The position numbers and the translations under genes are program-made. A stretch of DNA of 64,000 nucleotides from Bacillota bacterium (lineage in GTDB: Bacteria; Bacillota; Clostridia; Lachnospirales; Lachnospiraceae): positions 165,803-229,802 of the forward strand of contig JAFAFU010000074.1 of NCBI GenBank assembly GCA_023423335.1, read 5' to 3'. Under the pieces are notes generated by a model. It saw only the letters and a list, made by a program, of their open reading frames with translations, was not told the origin of the DNA and did no database searches. Of the stretch, positions 25,523-33,406 are shown piece after piece. Position 1 is the stretch's first letter, and each line of letters begins with the position of its first letter.

Positions 25523-25539
25523 ATGGCGCTTTGCGCCAT
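25523..25539. other. GC-rich hairpin ATGGCGC-TTT-GCGCCAT
   Basis: Perfect seven-base arms with a three-base loop in the 267-base gap downstream of namA. It has no T tail; it could be a weak transcript end for namA. The rest of the gap holds the promoter and leader of the chemoreceptor gene. Confidence 0.4.
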
Positions 25540-25617
25540 CACAAAATCTGATGAAAGGAGCCGCTTTGCCGGTTCTTTCCGAATGAAAGTGATTTTTCTT
25601 TCACTCTTATTCCTGTG

Positions 25618-26634
25618 CTATTTTGCCCTGAGATACTGCTTCGGCCACTCTGTCTCTTCGCCCAGCTCCTTGGCTGCCATTAGCGGCAGATAAGGATTAC
25701 GGAGCAGCTCCCTTCCAAAATAAATCAGGTCCGCCTGCTTCTTACGGAGAATTTCCTCCGCCATCAGCGGCGAGGTAATCAGTCCTCCTGCGATTACGGG
25801 CAGAGCTGTATTCTTACGGATAATTTCCGCATATTCCACCTGATATCCCGGGTAGGCTTTCATATTGACATCTACCACTCCGCCGGAGCTTACATTAACC
25901 AGATCAATCCCCTCACTCTTTAAATCACGGAGCATGTCAGCCATAATCTCCACATGGTTGCCGCCCTCTTCATAATCCTCCGCAGATACCCTTACAATAA
26001 GCGGTTTCCTCTCCGGCCAGACGGACCTGACCTCCTTTAGGATTTCTCTCAATAATCTTGATCGGTTCTCCGGGCTTCCTCCGTACTCATCCGTCCTGCG
26101 GTTTGTCAGGGGGGACAGGAATTCGCTGATCAGATACCCATGGGCCGCATGCAGCTCGATCGTATCAAAGCCTGCCTGATCTGCCCTCCTGGCAGCATCC
26201 CGGAAAGCGGCTGCAATCCCCGGAAGCTCTTCCTTCTTCAGTTCTTTTGGAACACGATACCTGTCGCTGAAGGCAATGGGACTGGGTGCGACCGGGTACT
26301 CCTTCGTCACCTCCGACTTTCTCCCTGCATGGGCTAACTGAACCCCCATCTTAGCTCCCTGTTCCCTGCAGGCAGCTACCAGTCTTGCCATTCCCTCCAC
26401 CTGATCGTCCCTCCAAAGGCCAAGATCATCATCCGTAATCCTGCCTCTGCTCTCCACTCCGGTAGCCTCCAGAAGAATTAATCCTGTTCCTCCGACCGCC
26501 CTCGACATATAGTGGGTAAGATGCCAATCATTTACCAGACCGTCGGCGGCACTGTACATACACATCGGCGGCATTACAATCCTGTTTCTTAATTTCATAT
26601 CCTTTAAATGATATTCTGATAATAAGTTACTCAT
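25618..26634 (-). CDS. namA: Old-yellow-enzyme family NADPH dehydrogenase (YqjM/NamA-like)
   Basis: The 338-residue FMN TIM-barrel protein carries RNRIVMPPMCMYSA with the Cys that tunes flavin potential in the YqjM class, VQLAHAGRKS, the substrate-binding HAAHGYLISEFLSPLTNRRTDEYGGSPENR and the FMN phosphate site at VIAGGLI/FGRELLRNPYLP. It reduces activated alkenes with NAD(P)H. GGAG is seven bases from the ATG. It appears unrelated to the mannan genes. Confidence 0.92.
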   Translation of the reverse strand: MSNLLSEYHLKDMKLRNRIVMPPMCMYSAADGLVNDWHLTHYMSRAVGGTGLILLEATGVESRGRITDDDLGLWRDDQVEGMARLVAACREQGAKMGVQLAHAGRKSEVTKEYPVAPSPIAFSDRYRVPKELKKEELPGIAAAFRDAARRADQAGFDTIELHAAHGYLISEFLSPLTNRRTDEYGGSPENRSRLLREILKEVRSVWPERKPLIVRVSAEDYEEGGNHVEIMADMLRDLKSEGIDLVNVSSGGVVDVNMKAYPGYQVEYAEIIRKNTALPVIAGGLITSPLMAEEILRKKQADLIYFGRELLRNPYLPLMAAKELGEETEWPKQYLRAK

Positions 26635-26667
26635 TCGGTTCTCCTTTCTTGCCGTCGGCAGGAAAAG

Positions 26668-27270
26668 TCATGCCTTCAGGCTGATCTCAGCCTCCAAAGC
26701 TTCCACGGTTCTTTTTAAGGACTCATGAAATTCCTCATCGTCGGAGTTTTTAAATATAATCAAATCATCATTGATGTCCGGATCATCCAGGGCAATCGGA
26801 ATATCAAAATTACAGCCTGCTATGTATTCCTCCCAATTCGCCAGCTTCCAGATATCCCGGTCCGAATTACGGGATAGCATCCTTTGCCTGCAGACCTCAA
26901 CTGAGGTCTCCACCCAGATCACTGCAAGGCTTGCATTCTTCGAGTACAGTCTGTGCTTTAATTCCCTGATATAGCCGATATTCCTGATTTCCCGGGTAAA
27001 GGGGGCATTAATAAGTACGATATCCGCATAATCCAGCGCTTCCAATGCCAGAGCAACGATTGCTTCATATTCATAATCTCTGATGTTTTCCACAAAGAAG
27101 TCGGAGCTCCTGTTATACGATTCACCGGCTACCTTAAAAATCTGCTTCGACAAACAAATCAGCGTATCCTTATCCAGGTACACTACATGCTTCAGGGCCT
27201 TTGCCAATTGCTTCGACACATAGGTTTTTCCGCAGGCCGGCGGTGATGTCACTAAGATCAACTTCTTCAT
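26668..27270 (-). CDS. Small P-loop kinase-like ATP-binding protein
   Basis: The 200-residue protein begins MKKLILVTSPPACGKTYVSKQL, a Walker A of the GKT form, followed by YLDKDTL, DIVLINAPFT and a LAVIWVETSVEVCRQRMLSRNSDRD segment typical of AAA_33/zeta-toxin-like nucleotide or sugar kinases. Substrate unknown. The start at 27270 has GGGAGG eight bases upstream; a longer frame to 27339 has none. It follows namA's direction with a 33-base gap. Confidence 0.75.
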   Translation of the reverse strand: MKKLILVTSPPACGKTYVSKQLAKALKHVVYLDKDTLICLSKQIFKVAGESYNRSSDFFVENIRDYEYEAIVALALEALDYADIVLINAPFTREIRNIGYIRELKHRLYSKNASLAVIWVETSVEVCRQRMLSRNSDRDIWKLANWEEYIAGCNFDIPIALDDPDINDDLIIFKNSDDEEFHESLKRTVEALEAEISLKA

Positions 27271-27453
27271 GAATGCTTCCTCCCAGTTCACGGTTAACAA
27301 AAAGCTTATTTCAGTATATGCATGTCCTTTCTCATTCATGCCGGGAGTTCCTATTAATCTAATACCGTACCTTCAATAGCGCATATTCCGATACGCCACT
27401 TTCACCAGTTCTTATATTCCATTTATAAAATGTATTATAAACTATAAAGCAAG

Positions 27454-28038
27454 CTAATTAAACTCCTGTTTCCTCCAATATTTTATCAGTTTTTTACCCA
27501 CAAGCAATATAATATATCCGAGGATAGACCCTAAACTATTCATTATAATATCATCCAATTGAAAATATCCTCTTCTGTATATCCTTTGAATCAGTTCGAT
27601 AAGCAGGCTGCAGCAAAACCCTGCGCCCATACACCAAACCGGAGTCCGCATCCTGGGCCATGTCAACGGAAACAATACTCCAAAGGGCACAAAAAGCATA
27701 ATATTCTCTATCACATACGCCTGCCCCCGGGGTGTCCCTGAAAATGTTCCGAATAATGTAAAATTCAAGGCGTCTCTGGAGCCCGGCAATCTGGACAGCA
27801 GGGTAACACAAACCACCATCTGTAAGTATACAAAAAGAAGAAACGAGCAAATCCATTTGCTTATATTCCGACAGGTGATTTTATAATCAGAAGAAATAAT
27901 ATAATGATAAAGGCTGAATATAAAGTAGAGCGCTGCAAATAAGAGCATTCCGGATAGGAAAGCATAGGGAGCGTATTGAAGCAGCATATCTGCGATATCT
28001 CTAAATATAATTTCTGCAATCATCATCAAATTTTTCAT
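27454..28038 (-). CDS. VanZ-family membrane protein
   Basis: The 194-residue protein has four or five helices and the VanZ pattern ENIMLFVPFGVLFP ... LLIELIQ ... RGYFQLDDIIMNSLGSILGY. VanZ proteins can raise teicoplanin resistance, but most chromosomal members have no known role. I set the start at 28038 (GAGAGG four bases upstream) rather than further upstream. It lies just after the terminator of the peptide cassette and so is probably a separate unit. Confidence 0.82.
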   Translation of the reverse strand: MKNLMMIAEIIFRDIADMLLQYAPYAFLSGMLLFAALYFIFSLYHYIISSDYKITCRNISKWICSFLLFVYLQMVVCVTLLSRLPGSRDALNFTLFGTFSGTPRGQAYVIENIMLFVPFGVLFPLTWPRMRTPVWCMGAGFCCSLLIELIQRIYRRGYFQLDDIIMNSLGSILGYIILLVGKKLIKYWRKQEFN

Positions 28039-28125
28039 GTAGCCTCTCTTGTATTTACCTTTCCATAATGATGTCCGGTACTTCATTTGCAAGTGTGGTC
28101 CGGCTTAGCTGGGCACACTGCACAT

Positions 28126-28154
28126 AAAAGGGTGAGATATTATTCATCCCACCC
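28126..28154 (-). terminator. Terminator of the modified-peptide cassette
   Basis: On the minus strand GGGTGGGAT (28146-28154), seven-base loop, ATCTCACCC (28130-28138) with one G-T pair, then TTTT. It starts five bases after the HprK-like stop codon. Confidence 0.8.
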
Positions 28155-28159
28155 ACTTA

Positions 28160-29011
28160 TTATGCGTTCACATATTCATATACCAAATCAACCGCTTCCA
28201 GGTTCGGAAGACACCGTAATATATATACCGGTGTTGTCAGAATGATATTCTCCAGGTTAGCCAGGGCTTTACTCATTAAACTCTCATCAAAATAAGGCAA
28301 CAGGCATCTGGGAGTCAAATAATGAACCGCTTCCTGAAATGATAATTGACGAATACTATTTTCTGAGGCCTGCTCCAACATTACAATGGCAGCAAGGGGC
28401 ACACTTTTGTTGATACAGTCGGCATTGGATCCGCACCAGGGAGTACCAAATACATATGGCTGCTGATTTATCATTCTGATAATGGAGCGATCTCCATTCA
28501 TTATCTGTGCTCCCTTATGCTTACACCAGAGATTGGCCTGTGTCGTTTTACCCGTTTCAGAAGGAGCAGAAAACAATATACCCTTGCCATTATGTAAGAT
28601 AGAAGAAGAATGAATAACGATGCCTTGGAAAGCGAGAATGGAATTACGAATATAGGTACCTCCAAAATAGTCTATGGCATCATATGCTTCATTGACCTCA
28701 TCTGTTTTATATCTTACCGTTATCTCCTTCCAATTCGCACTTGCTTCGTATAGGAAGCTTATATCGTCCGGGTCATATTCCATTAAGCACTCAAAAAAAT
28801 TGCCTGAATTATCAAAACGTCCAATTCTGCCGCAGTTTTCTTCAAATAATATATTTCCCTCAGGCTCATTGATATTAATTTCGCCAATAATGTTTATAAC
28901 GATATCCGGCTCCTCATTTGAGTTTGTATGAAAGGGTATGAATTTGCCTTTCCGGATCGGACCCTCGGCATTCACTCCGATTACTAATCCGGCAATGTAA
29001 AATTTGGTCAT
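28160..29011 (-). CDS. HPr-kinase/PEP-carboxykinase-like protein of a RiPP cassette
   Basis: The 283-residue protein has a Walker A SAPSETGKTT (148-157), NGDRS (172-176) in the place of the metal-binding Asp of HPr kinases, and GTPWCGS (189-195). The N-terminal 110 residues lack the HprK regulatory domain. This matches the HprK-like proteins of RiPP clusters, some of which (the paeninodin kinase) phosphorylate the C-terminal Ser of the precursor. The neighbouring precursor (29041-29238) ends in Ser. The gene starts 29 bases after the precursor stop and ends just before a terminator. Kinase activity on this peptide is inference. Confidence 0.8.
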   Translation of the reverse strand: MTKFYIAGLVIGVNAEGPIRKGKFIPFHTNSNEEPDIVINIIGEININEPEGNILFEENCGRIGRFDNSGNFFECLMEYDPDDISFLYEASANWKEITVRYKTDEVNEAYDAIDYFGGTYIRNSILAFQGIVIHSSSILHNGKGILFSAPSETGKTTQANLWCKHKGAQIMNGDRSIIRMINQQPYVFGTPWCGSNADCINKSVPLAAIVMLEQASENSIRQLSFQEAVHYLTPRCLLPYFDESLMSKALANLENIILTTPVYILRCLPNLEAVDLVYEYVNA

Positions 29012-29040
29012 ATCATATGTCTCCTATGCAGCAAGGCTTA

Positions 29041-29238
29041 TCAGGAAGGGCAACAGTCGTGACCGCCGCCTTTTCCGCCGCCTCCTTTTCCGCCACCGCC
29101 GTTTCCGCCGTTTCCTTTTCCGCCGCCTCCTCTGCTCGCAGCATAGAACATATTGTTCCTGCCGCAGCAGCAAGAGATTCTTTCTTCTACCCGAAGCTCA
29201 ATAAGCTTTAAGGTCGGTTTGATGTACCTTTTCTTCAT
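29041..29238 (-). CDS. Gly/Cys-rich RiPP precursor peptide candidate
   Basis: The 65-residue product has a perfect ribosome site (AAGGAGG, six bases before ATG), arguing that it is a real gene. Residues 1-22 form a leader with Y5-x-x-P8-x-L10 (YIKPTL), the pattern bound by PqqD-like recognition elements in lasso and related RiPPs. The rest holds CCC (23-25), an aromatic patch FY (31-32), a run of Gly broken by Lys and Asn (37-59), then HDCCPS. Five Cys and a C-terminal Ser65 are potential sites for radical SAM and kinase chemistry. It lies between the radical SAM gene and the HprK-like gene. I know no named family with this core. Confidence 0.75.
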   Translation of the reverse strand: MKKRYIKPTLKLIELRVEERISCCCGRNNMFYAASRGGGGKGNGGNGGGGKGGGGKGGGHDCCPS

Positions 29239-29253
29239 AGATAACCTCCTTGA

Positions 29254-29315
29254 ATAATTAATCCTCCATGCTGCCGATGCCCGTAAATCCTGGCGTCAGC
29301 ACAATATTCACACTA
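29254..29315 (-). repeat. Structured intergenic repeat, copy A
   Basis: From the stop of the radical SAM gene (TAGTGTGAAT) to the bases upstream of the precursor's ribosome site. The core pairs TGCTG...GCC...GGC...CAGCA on either strand. It matches copy B at 52388-52470 in sequence and position but lacks a 30-base hairpin, and its 18-mer TTAATCCTCCATGCTGCC (29258-29275) recurs exactly at 50964-50981. Confidence 0.65.
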
Positions 29316-30419
29316 TAATTCCATCAATATATTATTGATTATCTCTTTCCTTCGTTTCACCAAGTCACATAAGTAAGGGGATGGCCTGTCGTAATAACCC
29401 GTTTCACTCTTTCGTCTGGCCGGACAGGACAGGCAAGTATCTCTCCCCGGACATTCCATACATTCTTTACAGACAGGCACAGATTGGCAAAAGCTTTGTA
29501 ACTCTATCCAGGCCTCATGAAAATTAGTCGCAAAGGGCATAGTACTCGGTTCGTTCATGCCATAGCAAGGGACCATTCTCCCGTCCCAGGTTACCCAAAA
29601 CGAACTTTTACCTGCTTCACACGAGAAACTATCCTTTGTATCCGATGAAAAATTCACACTATTATTTAAGGTATTTGTAATGATCTCTGAAAAGTATTCC
29701 TTCCTATATGTATTATCATTAGATATACTCCTTAACTCAATTTCTAATGCGGCAAGCTCTTCCGGCGTTAGCCGTACCTCTTTCGGATCTGTAGTCCGTC
29801 CCTCTCTTCTTGGGGAAATATAGCTGACGATACCTGTTTCCAACTCCTTCTTGCCGGCATAGTCCATGATCTTAGCCACATCGTTCAAATTATCATGTAT
29901 TACTGTTGTCCGAAGCTTTAGACGGATTCCTTCGGCAAGTAATAAATCAATTCCTCGCAGAGTATGCTCATAGCCTTCGGTAAATCCACATACGGCAGCA
30001 TAGGTGCGGGGTGAAGCGCCGTACACAGTCACTTCCATCCTTGAAGGTGGTATCCGTCCCAGCCAATGGGCTATCTCATGGGTAATCAGTGTTGCATTCG
30101 TATATATCTTAATAAGAAAACCCATCTTATTAAGTTCTTCGTAAATGGTCCGGAAGTCCTTCCTGAGAAAAACCTCTCCGCCGGTCAGTAAAATATAAAG
30201 CAACCCCTCTTCCCTCGCCTGCTCAGCCAGGTGTATCCATTCCTTTGCCGATCTCTCCCGTTTTATCACCTCCGTGTTATTCGCAGGTTGGCAGATATAG
30301 CACATCTTGCATCTAAGGTTACAACGCGGTGTTAATTCAAATTGACCTGTAACAGGTATTCTTTTACTATTGGCTATATCGATCAGCTCATCTTTAAAAT
30401 GTCCCAATGTGAAATCCAT
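29313..30419 (-). CDS. Radical SAM/SPASM peptide-modifying enzyme
   Basis: The 368-residue protein binds a 4Fe-4S cluster and SAM through CNLRCKMC (Cys33, 37, 40), has LLTGGEVFLR for the SAM site, and a C-terminal SPASM region: FSCEAG, GRMVPCYGM, CKECMECPGRDTCLSC and PYLC, enough Cys for two auxiliary clusters. SPASM proteins next to small peptides usually make thioether, C-C or other cross-links. It is the first gene after the promoter 30517-30545. The start ATG 30419 overlaps the stop of a 24-codon frame (TGATG). Modification of the 65-residue peptide is inferred from position. Confidence 0.88.
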   Translation of the reverse strand: MDFTLGHFKDELIDIANSKRIPVTGQFELTPRCNLRCKMCYICQPANNTEVIKRERSAKEWIHLAEQAREEGLLYILLTGGEVFLRKDFRTIYEELNKMGFLIKIYTNATLITHEIAHWLGRIPPSRMEVTVYGASPRTYAAVCGFTEGYEHTLRGIDLLLAEGIRLKLRTTVIHDNLNDVAKIMDYAGKKELETGIVSYISPRREGRTTDPKEVRLTPEELAALEIELRSISNDNTYRKEYFSEIITNTLNNSVNFSSDTKDSFSCEAGKSSFWVTWDGRMVPCYGMNEPSTMPFATNFHEAWIELQSFCQSVPVCKECMECPGRDTCLSCPARRKSETGYYDRPSPYLCDLVKRRKEIINNILMEL

Positions 30420-30493
30420 CACAGTCTCCAGTCTTTTGTAGGCTTGCCAGCATTATCAAGAGCCTTATACTGCGTACTTTGGTACCAATACAA
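30419..30493 (-). CDS. Possible 24-residue leader peptide upstream of the radical SAM gene
   Basis: A TTG-started frame of 24 codons (YWYQSTQYKALDN... ending KDWRL) ends TGA overlapping the radical SAM ATG as TGATG, the usual form of translational coupling. No ribosome site is visible before the TTG. It may be a coupling leader, or the remnant tail of an older gene. Confidence 0.3.
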   Translation of the reverse strand: MYWYQSTQYKALDNAGKPTKDWRL

Positions 30494-30516
30494 AAATAGA
30501 ATTATCTATATCTTAC

Positions 30517-30545
30517 ATATTATACCATATGGTAATTAATGTCAA
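30517..30545 (-). promoter_or_regulatory. Promoter of the modified-peptide cassette with palindrome in the spacer
   Basis: TTGACA (30540-30545), 17 bases, TAATAT (30517-30522); an overlapping TATAAT gives 15 bases. The spacer contains the perfect 12-base palindrome TACCATATGGTA (30523-30534), well placed for a repressor or activator. Confidence 0.65.
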
Positions 30546-30620
30546 TTTCTTTGTATCCTAAATTAAATGATAAAAAATAGAGATACCTCCCCTAACCTAT
30601 CAAATTTATTTTCATCCAAT

Positions 30621-31787
30621 TTATTGAGTGTCTAACTTTGGGGTGCTACCGCATCTAAAATAATATAACATAGACAGCAATAAGATCAGAAACATTAAAT
30701 TATATACTTCAGATATTGACATAATTAAAAATGCAAAAACTGCGTACACCAAAATACTATTCTGCTTATTTTTTAAGATTTTACATGGGCATATCAGAAG
30801 GTTAGTTAATACAACCAATCCAGATATACCGCATTGCAAACAAAGCTGTAACACTGTATTATGAGCATTCCTGTCATAGTGCGGCATGAAGGTAGTTGTT
30901 CCTATACCGTAACCTAAAATTGGTTTTTCACTTATATATTCTATTGCAATTTTCCAAATATTCGTCCTGGAAGATATCGTTAAATCTTTTTTCAATACTT
31001 CAATAATTATAAACGAAAAAATACTCTGCATATTAAAAAATACAACAAGAATAAAACCAGTAAAAAATATTATAAGTAGTAACGTATATCCCGGCATTTT
31101 CTTATTCAATATTTTATCCGCTATAACTAATAAAGAAAAAATACCCAGACCAAAAATGCAGGTTCCAACTTGAAGCATAATAGCATTCGCTGCAACAATA
31201 AGAACAACTACAATTGTTGTGAACTTATTATTATAATAATGACTATGACGCTCAGCAATATAAGTGGACAATGCAATAATCGCGATAGGAGTAATTTGAT
31301 TGTCTATTCCCAAAAAATTGTATCGAATATTTTCAAAATAAGACACAACGTAATAGATGCCATTGGGATATCTTATAAAACAAATTAAATTGATTAGCAG
31401 CAATAAAATAAAGCATCTTGAAATAACATGAATAAAACCCTTTTTATCCTTTGTCATGCCGACTTTAACAAGCATAAAACCATATAATAATCCCATAATA
31501 TCTTTTACTATTTGAAAAATCGTTGTGTAGTTTATTACAGCAGAAACCATCCATAGCGTACAAAATATCCATAAAAATAAATCAAAATTATTAAATCTTT
31601 TTATTTTAAAATATTCTACGGCCACATAACAAAATAATAATATTTTTACAGTTAAATTAATGTAATTAAGTACCACAATCTTATCTGGAATTATAGTCCA
31701 TCCTAAAAGGTACGGAAATAATTTAATAATTAATATAACACTATTAACTTTAACTCGTCTCAAAGATTTTAACTGAATTAATCTCAT
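30621..31787 (-). CDS. O-antigen ligase/polymerase-family membrane protein (Wzy-like)
   Basis: The 388-residue protein has about ten helices and the Wzy_C-type periplasmic motif SSRTNIWKIAIEYISEKPILGYGIGTTTF followed by AHNTVLQLCLQCGI. In this locus it is the likely polymerase joining repeat units of the exopolysaccharide. The gene is very AT-rich compared with the flanks. It is the last gene of the EPS run; a weak hairpin with T tail lies around 30571-30596. Confidence 0.85.
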   Translation of the reverse strand: MRLIQLKSLRRVKVNSVILIIKLFPYLLGWTIIPDKIVVLNYINLTVKILLFCYVAVEYFKIKRFNNFDLFLWIFCTLWMVSAVINYTTIFQIVKDIMGLLYGFMLVKVGMTKDKKGFIHVISRCFILLLLINLICFIRYPNGIYYVVSYFENIRYNFLGIDNQITPIAIIALSTYIAERHSHYYNNKFTTIVVVLIVAANAIMLQVGTCIFGLGIFSLLVIADKILNKKMPGYTLLLIIFFTGFILVVFFNMQSIFSFIIIEVLKKDLTISSRTNIWKIAIEYISEKPILGYGIGTTTFMPHYDRNAHNTVLQLCLQCGISGLVVLTNLLICPCKILKNKQNSILVYAVFAFLIMSISEVYNLMFLILLLSMLYYFRCGSTPKLDTQ

Positions 31788-31835
31788 ATCACACCAAAAT
31801 ATTAAGTTCGTATAAATATATGCTTTATACTACTT

Positions 31836-33368
31836 TCAATTATTCTTTCTAATCATTATAATTTTCATATATCCCATGCTTTCCTTAAACAAAGCATGCC
31901 TATTATATCCAACCAATAAAATTACATTAGGCAAAACAATACATATACAACCTTTTATTAATAGTTCATAGAATCCACTAGACGGAATAAATGAACAAAC
32001 ATAGTATGTAATACTTGCCGTTAGAGCTGCAATGATTGCATAAAACAAATGATTTGCATAAAATATTTTTGGACTAATCTTCTTGAAATACATCTTAAAA
32101 GTAATATACGTTCTTGTTACGAAGTTAAATAACAGGATTGAAATAAAAGTCGCCATAATAACACCTGACACACCCCAAATTCGGCAAAACAGATAATTAA
32201 GCAGAATATTGGTTATCGCTTCAGCAACAGCTGCATACCTGTGCTCCCACCAAATCCCAGCCGCAACAGCATACATTGATACAATTGCAATCATTGAAAG
32301 CGAATAAAAATATACACAGAACATCACCACTATATGAAGAGGATATACTAAATCATTTCCAACCCACAACCTTATGAATGGTTGATATAAGCAAAGCATA
32401 CAGACCATAAACCATGTCGAAAGCCATGAAAAAATGAAAGATATCTTTTGCATATCGTGATAATTGTTTTTTATCGATTTTTGTATAATGCTATTTCCAA
32501 CACTCGCTTGCATTGAGAGAATCAACACATTAAGAATGGAATACACTGTACTCAAAACATAGTAATAATTTCCATAGATTGCAACAGATGTAAGCCCTAA
32601 AAAACTCGATATAAATATGTTACTGAATGAATTTCTGCTAATCACACAAAACTTACTAATCATTACGCCACAAACCCGTCGCCTTATATTAATCGTGGTC
32701 TCACTATCTAGCTTACCTCTTGGCGAGTAATTTGGAAACATTTTATTAGCTATTATAGCTCGAATTACATTAGCCAGAACTGTACATATTGGCATAAATA
32801 TCAAATATAAATAATAATCCAAAAAAATAAATAGGGAAATAATCTGTGTTGAATATTGTAGTAAATAAGTTGTCATCATAACTTTATTATCAAGATCAAC
32901 ACGTTGATGCGCATTAATGAGCGCGTTTTTATAAGCAAACAAAAAATATGTTATTACCGTGTTAAACAAATATATAAGATATAATGTATATATATTAATT
33001 TCTGCCGGATACGAACCATTAATAAAACTTTTTAAAAACGGAATTATGATTAATCCAATACATAAAATGATTAGCCCCATTATACGGTACACTCTTTTAT
33101 AAAATTCCATTAAAGCACAAATAAGTTCAGTATTTTCATCAGCTATTGCTTTATACAGGTTAAAATTAACCGCACTGCTAAAACCTAGCTCTGTTAAATT
33201 TAATACTTGTATAATTGAAGAAAATAAACTATTCAGTCCCAAATATTCTGTCCCTAATGTATATAACAATACTGTTCTTACGATAAATGGCATGAATGTC
33301 ATTACACCTTGATTAAGAATACCCCAAATAATATTTCTGGTTGTATTTTCTGTTCTCCTGCTTTCCAT
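31836..33368 (-). CDS. Oligosaccharide flippase (Wzx-like, MOP superfamily)
   Basis: The 510-residue protein has 12-14 helices and the typical N-terminus NIIWGILNQGVMTFMPFIVRTVLLYTLGTEYLGLNSLFSSIIQVLNLTELGFSSAV. It should flip lipid-linked repeat units across the membrane for the Wzy-like protein. GGAGG lies ten bases upstream of the ATG at 33368. Confidence 0.92.
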   Translation of the reverse strand: MESRRTENTTRNIIWGILNQGVMTFMPFIVRTVLLYTLGTEYLGLNSLFSSIIQVLNLTELGFSSAVNFNLYKAIADENTELICALMEFYKRVYRIMGLIILCIGLIIIPFLKSFINGSYPAEINIYTLYLIYLFNTVITYFLFAYKNALINAHQRVDLDNKVMMTTYLLQYSTQIISLFIFLDYYLYLIFMPICTVLANVIRAIIANKMFPNYSPRGKLDSETTINIRRRVCGVMISKFCVISRNSFSNIFISSFLGLTSVAIYGNYYYVLSTVYSILNVLILSMQASVGNSIIQKSIKNNYHDMQKISFIFSWLSTWFMVCMLCLYQPFIRLWVGNDLVYPLHIVVMFCVYFYSLSMIAIVSMYAVAAGIWWEHRYAAVAEAITNILLNYLFCRIWGVSGVIMATFISILLFNFVTRTYITFKMYFKKISPKIFYANHLFYAIIAALTASITYYVCSFIPSSGFYELLIKGCICIVLPNVILLVGYNRHALFKESMGYMKIIMIRKNN

Positions 33369-33406
33369 CAAACCATTTCCTCCAAAATAAAGACACAGGA
33401 TCCATT

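Noticed and set aside
29004..29211. Plus-strand open frames opposite the Gly-rich peptide gene
   Set aside because: They are Ala/Ser/Phe-rich mirrors of the Gly codons on the other strand and have no ribosome sites; the minus-strand frame has a perfect one.
29041..29238. Six-cysteine SCIFF-type precursor
   Set aside because: SCIFF peptides have regularly spaced single Cys residues and a conserved maturase neighbour; this peptide has a CCC and a CC cluster separated by a Gly run.
28160..30419. Assignment of the cassette as a lasso peptide cluster
   Set aside because: The HprK-like gene and YxxPxL leader fit, but there is no lasso cyclase or transglutaminase-type protease, and asnB at 59396 is the full-length housekeeping enzyme with an N-terminal Cys.
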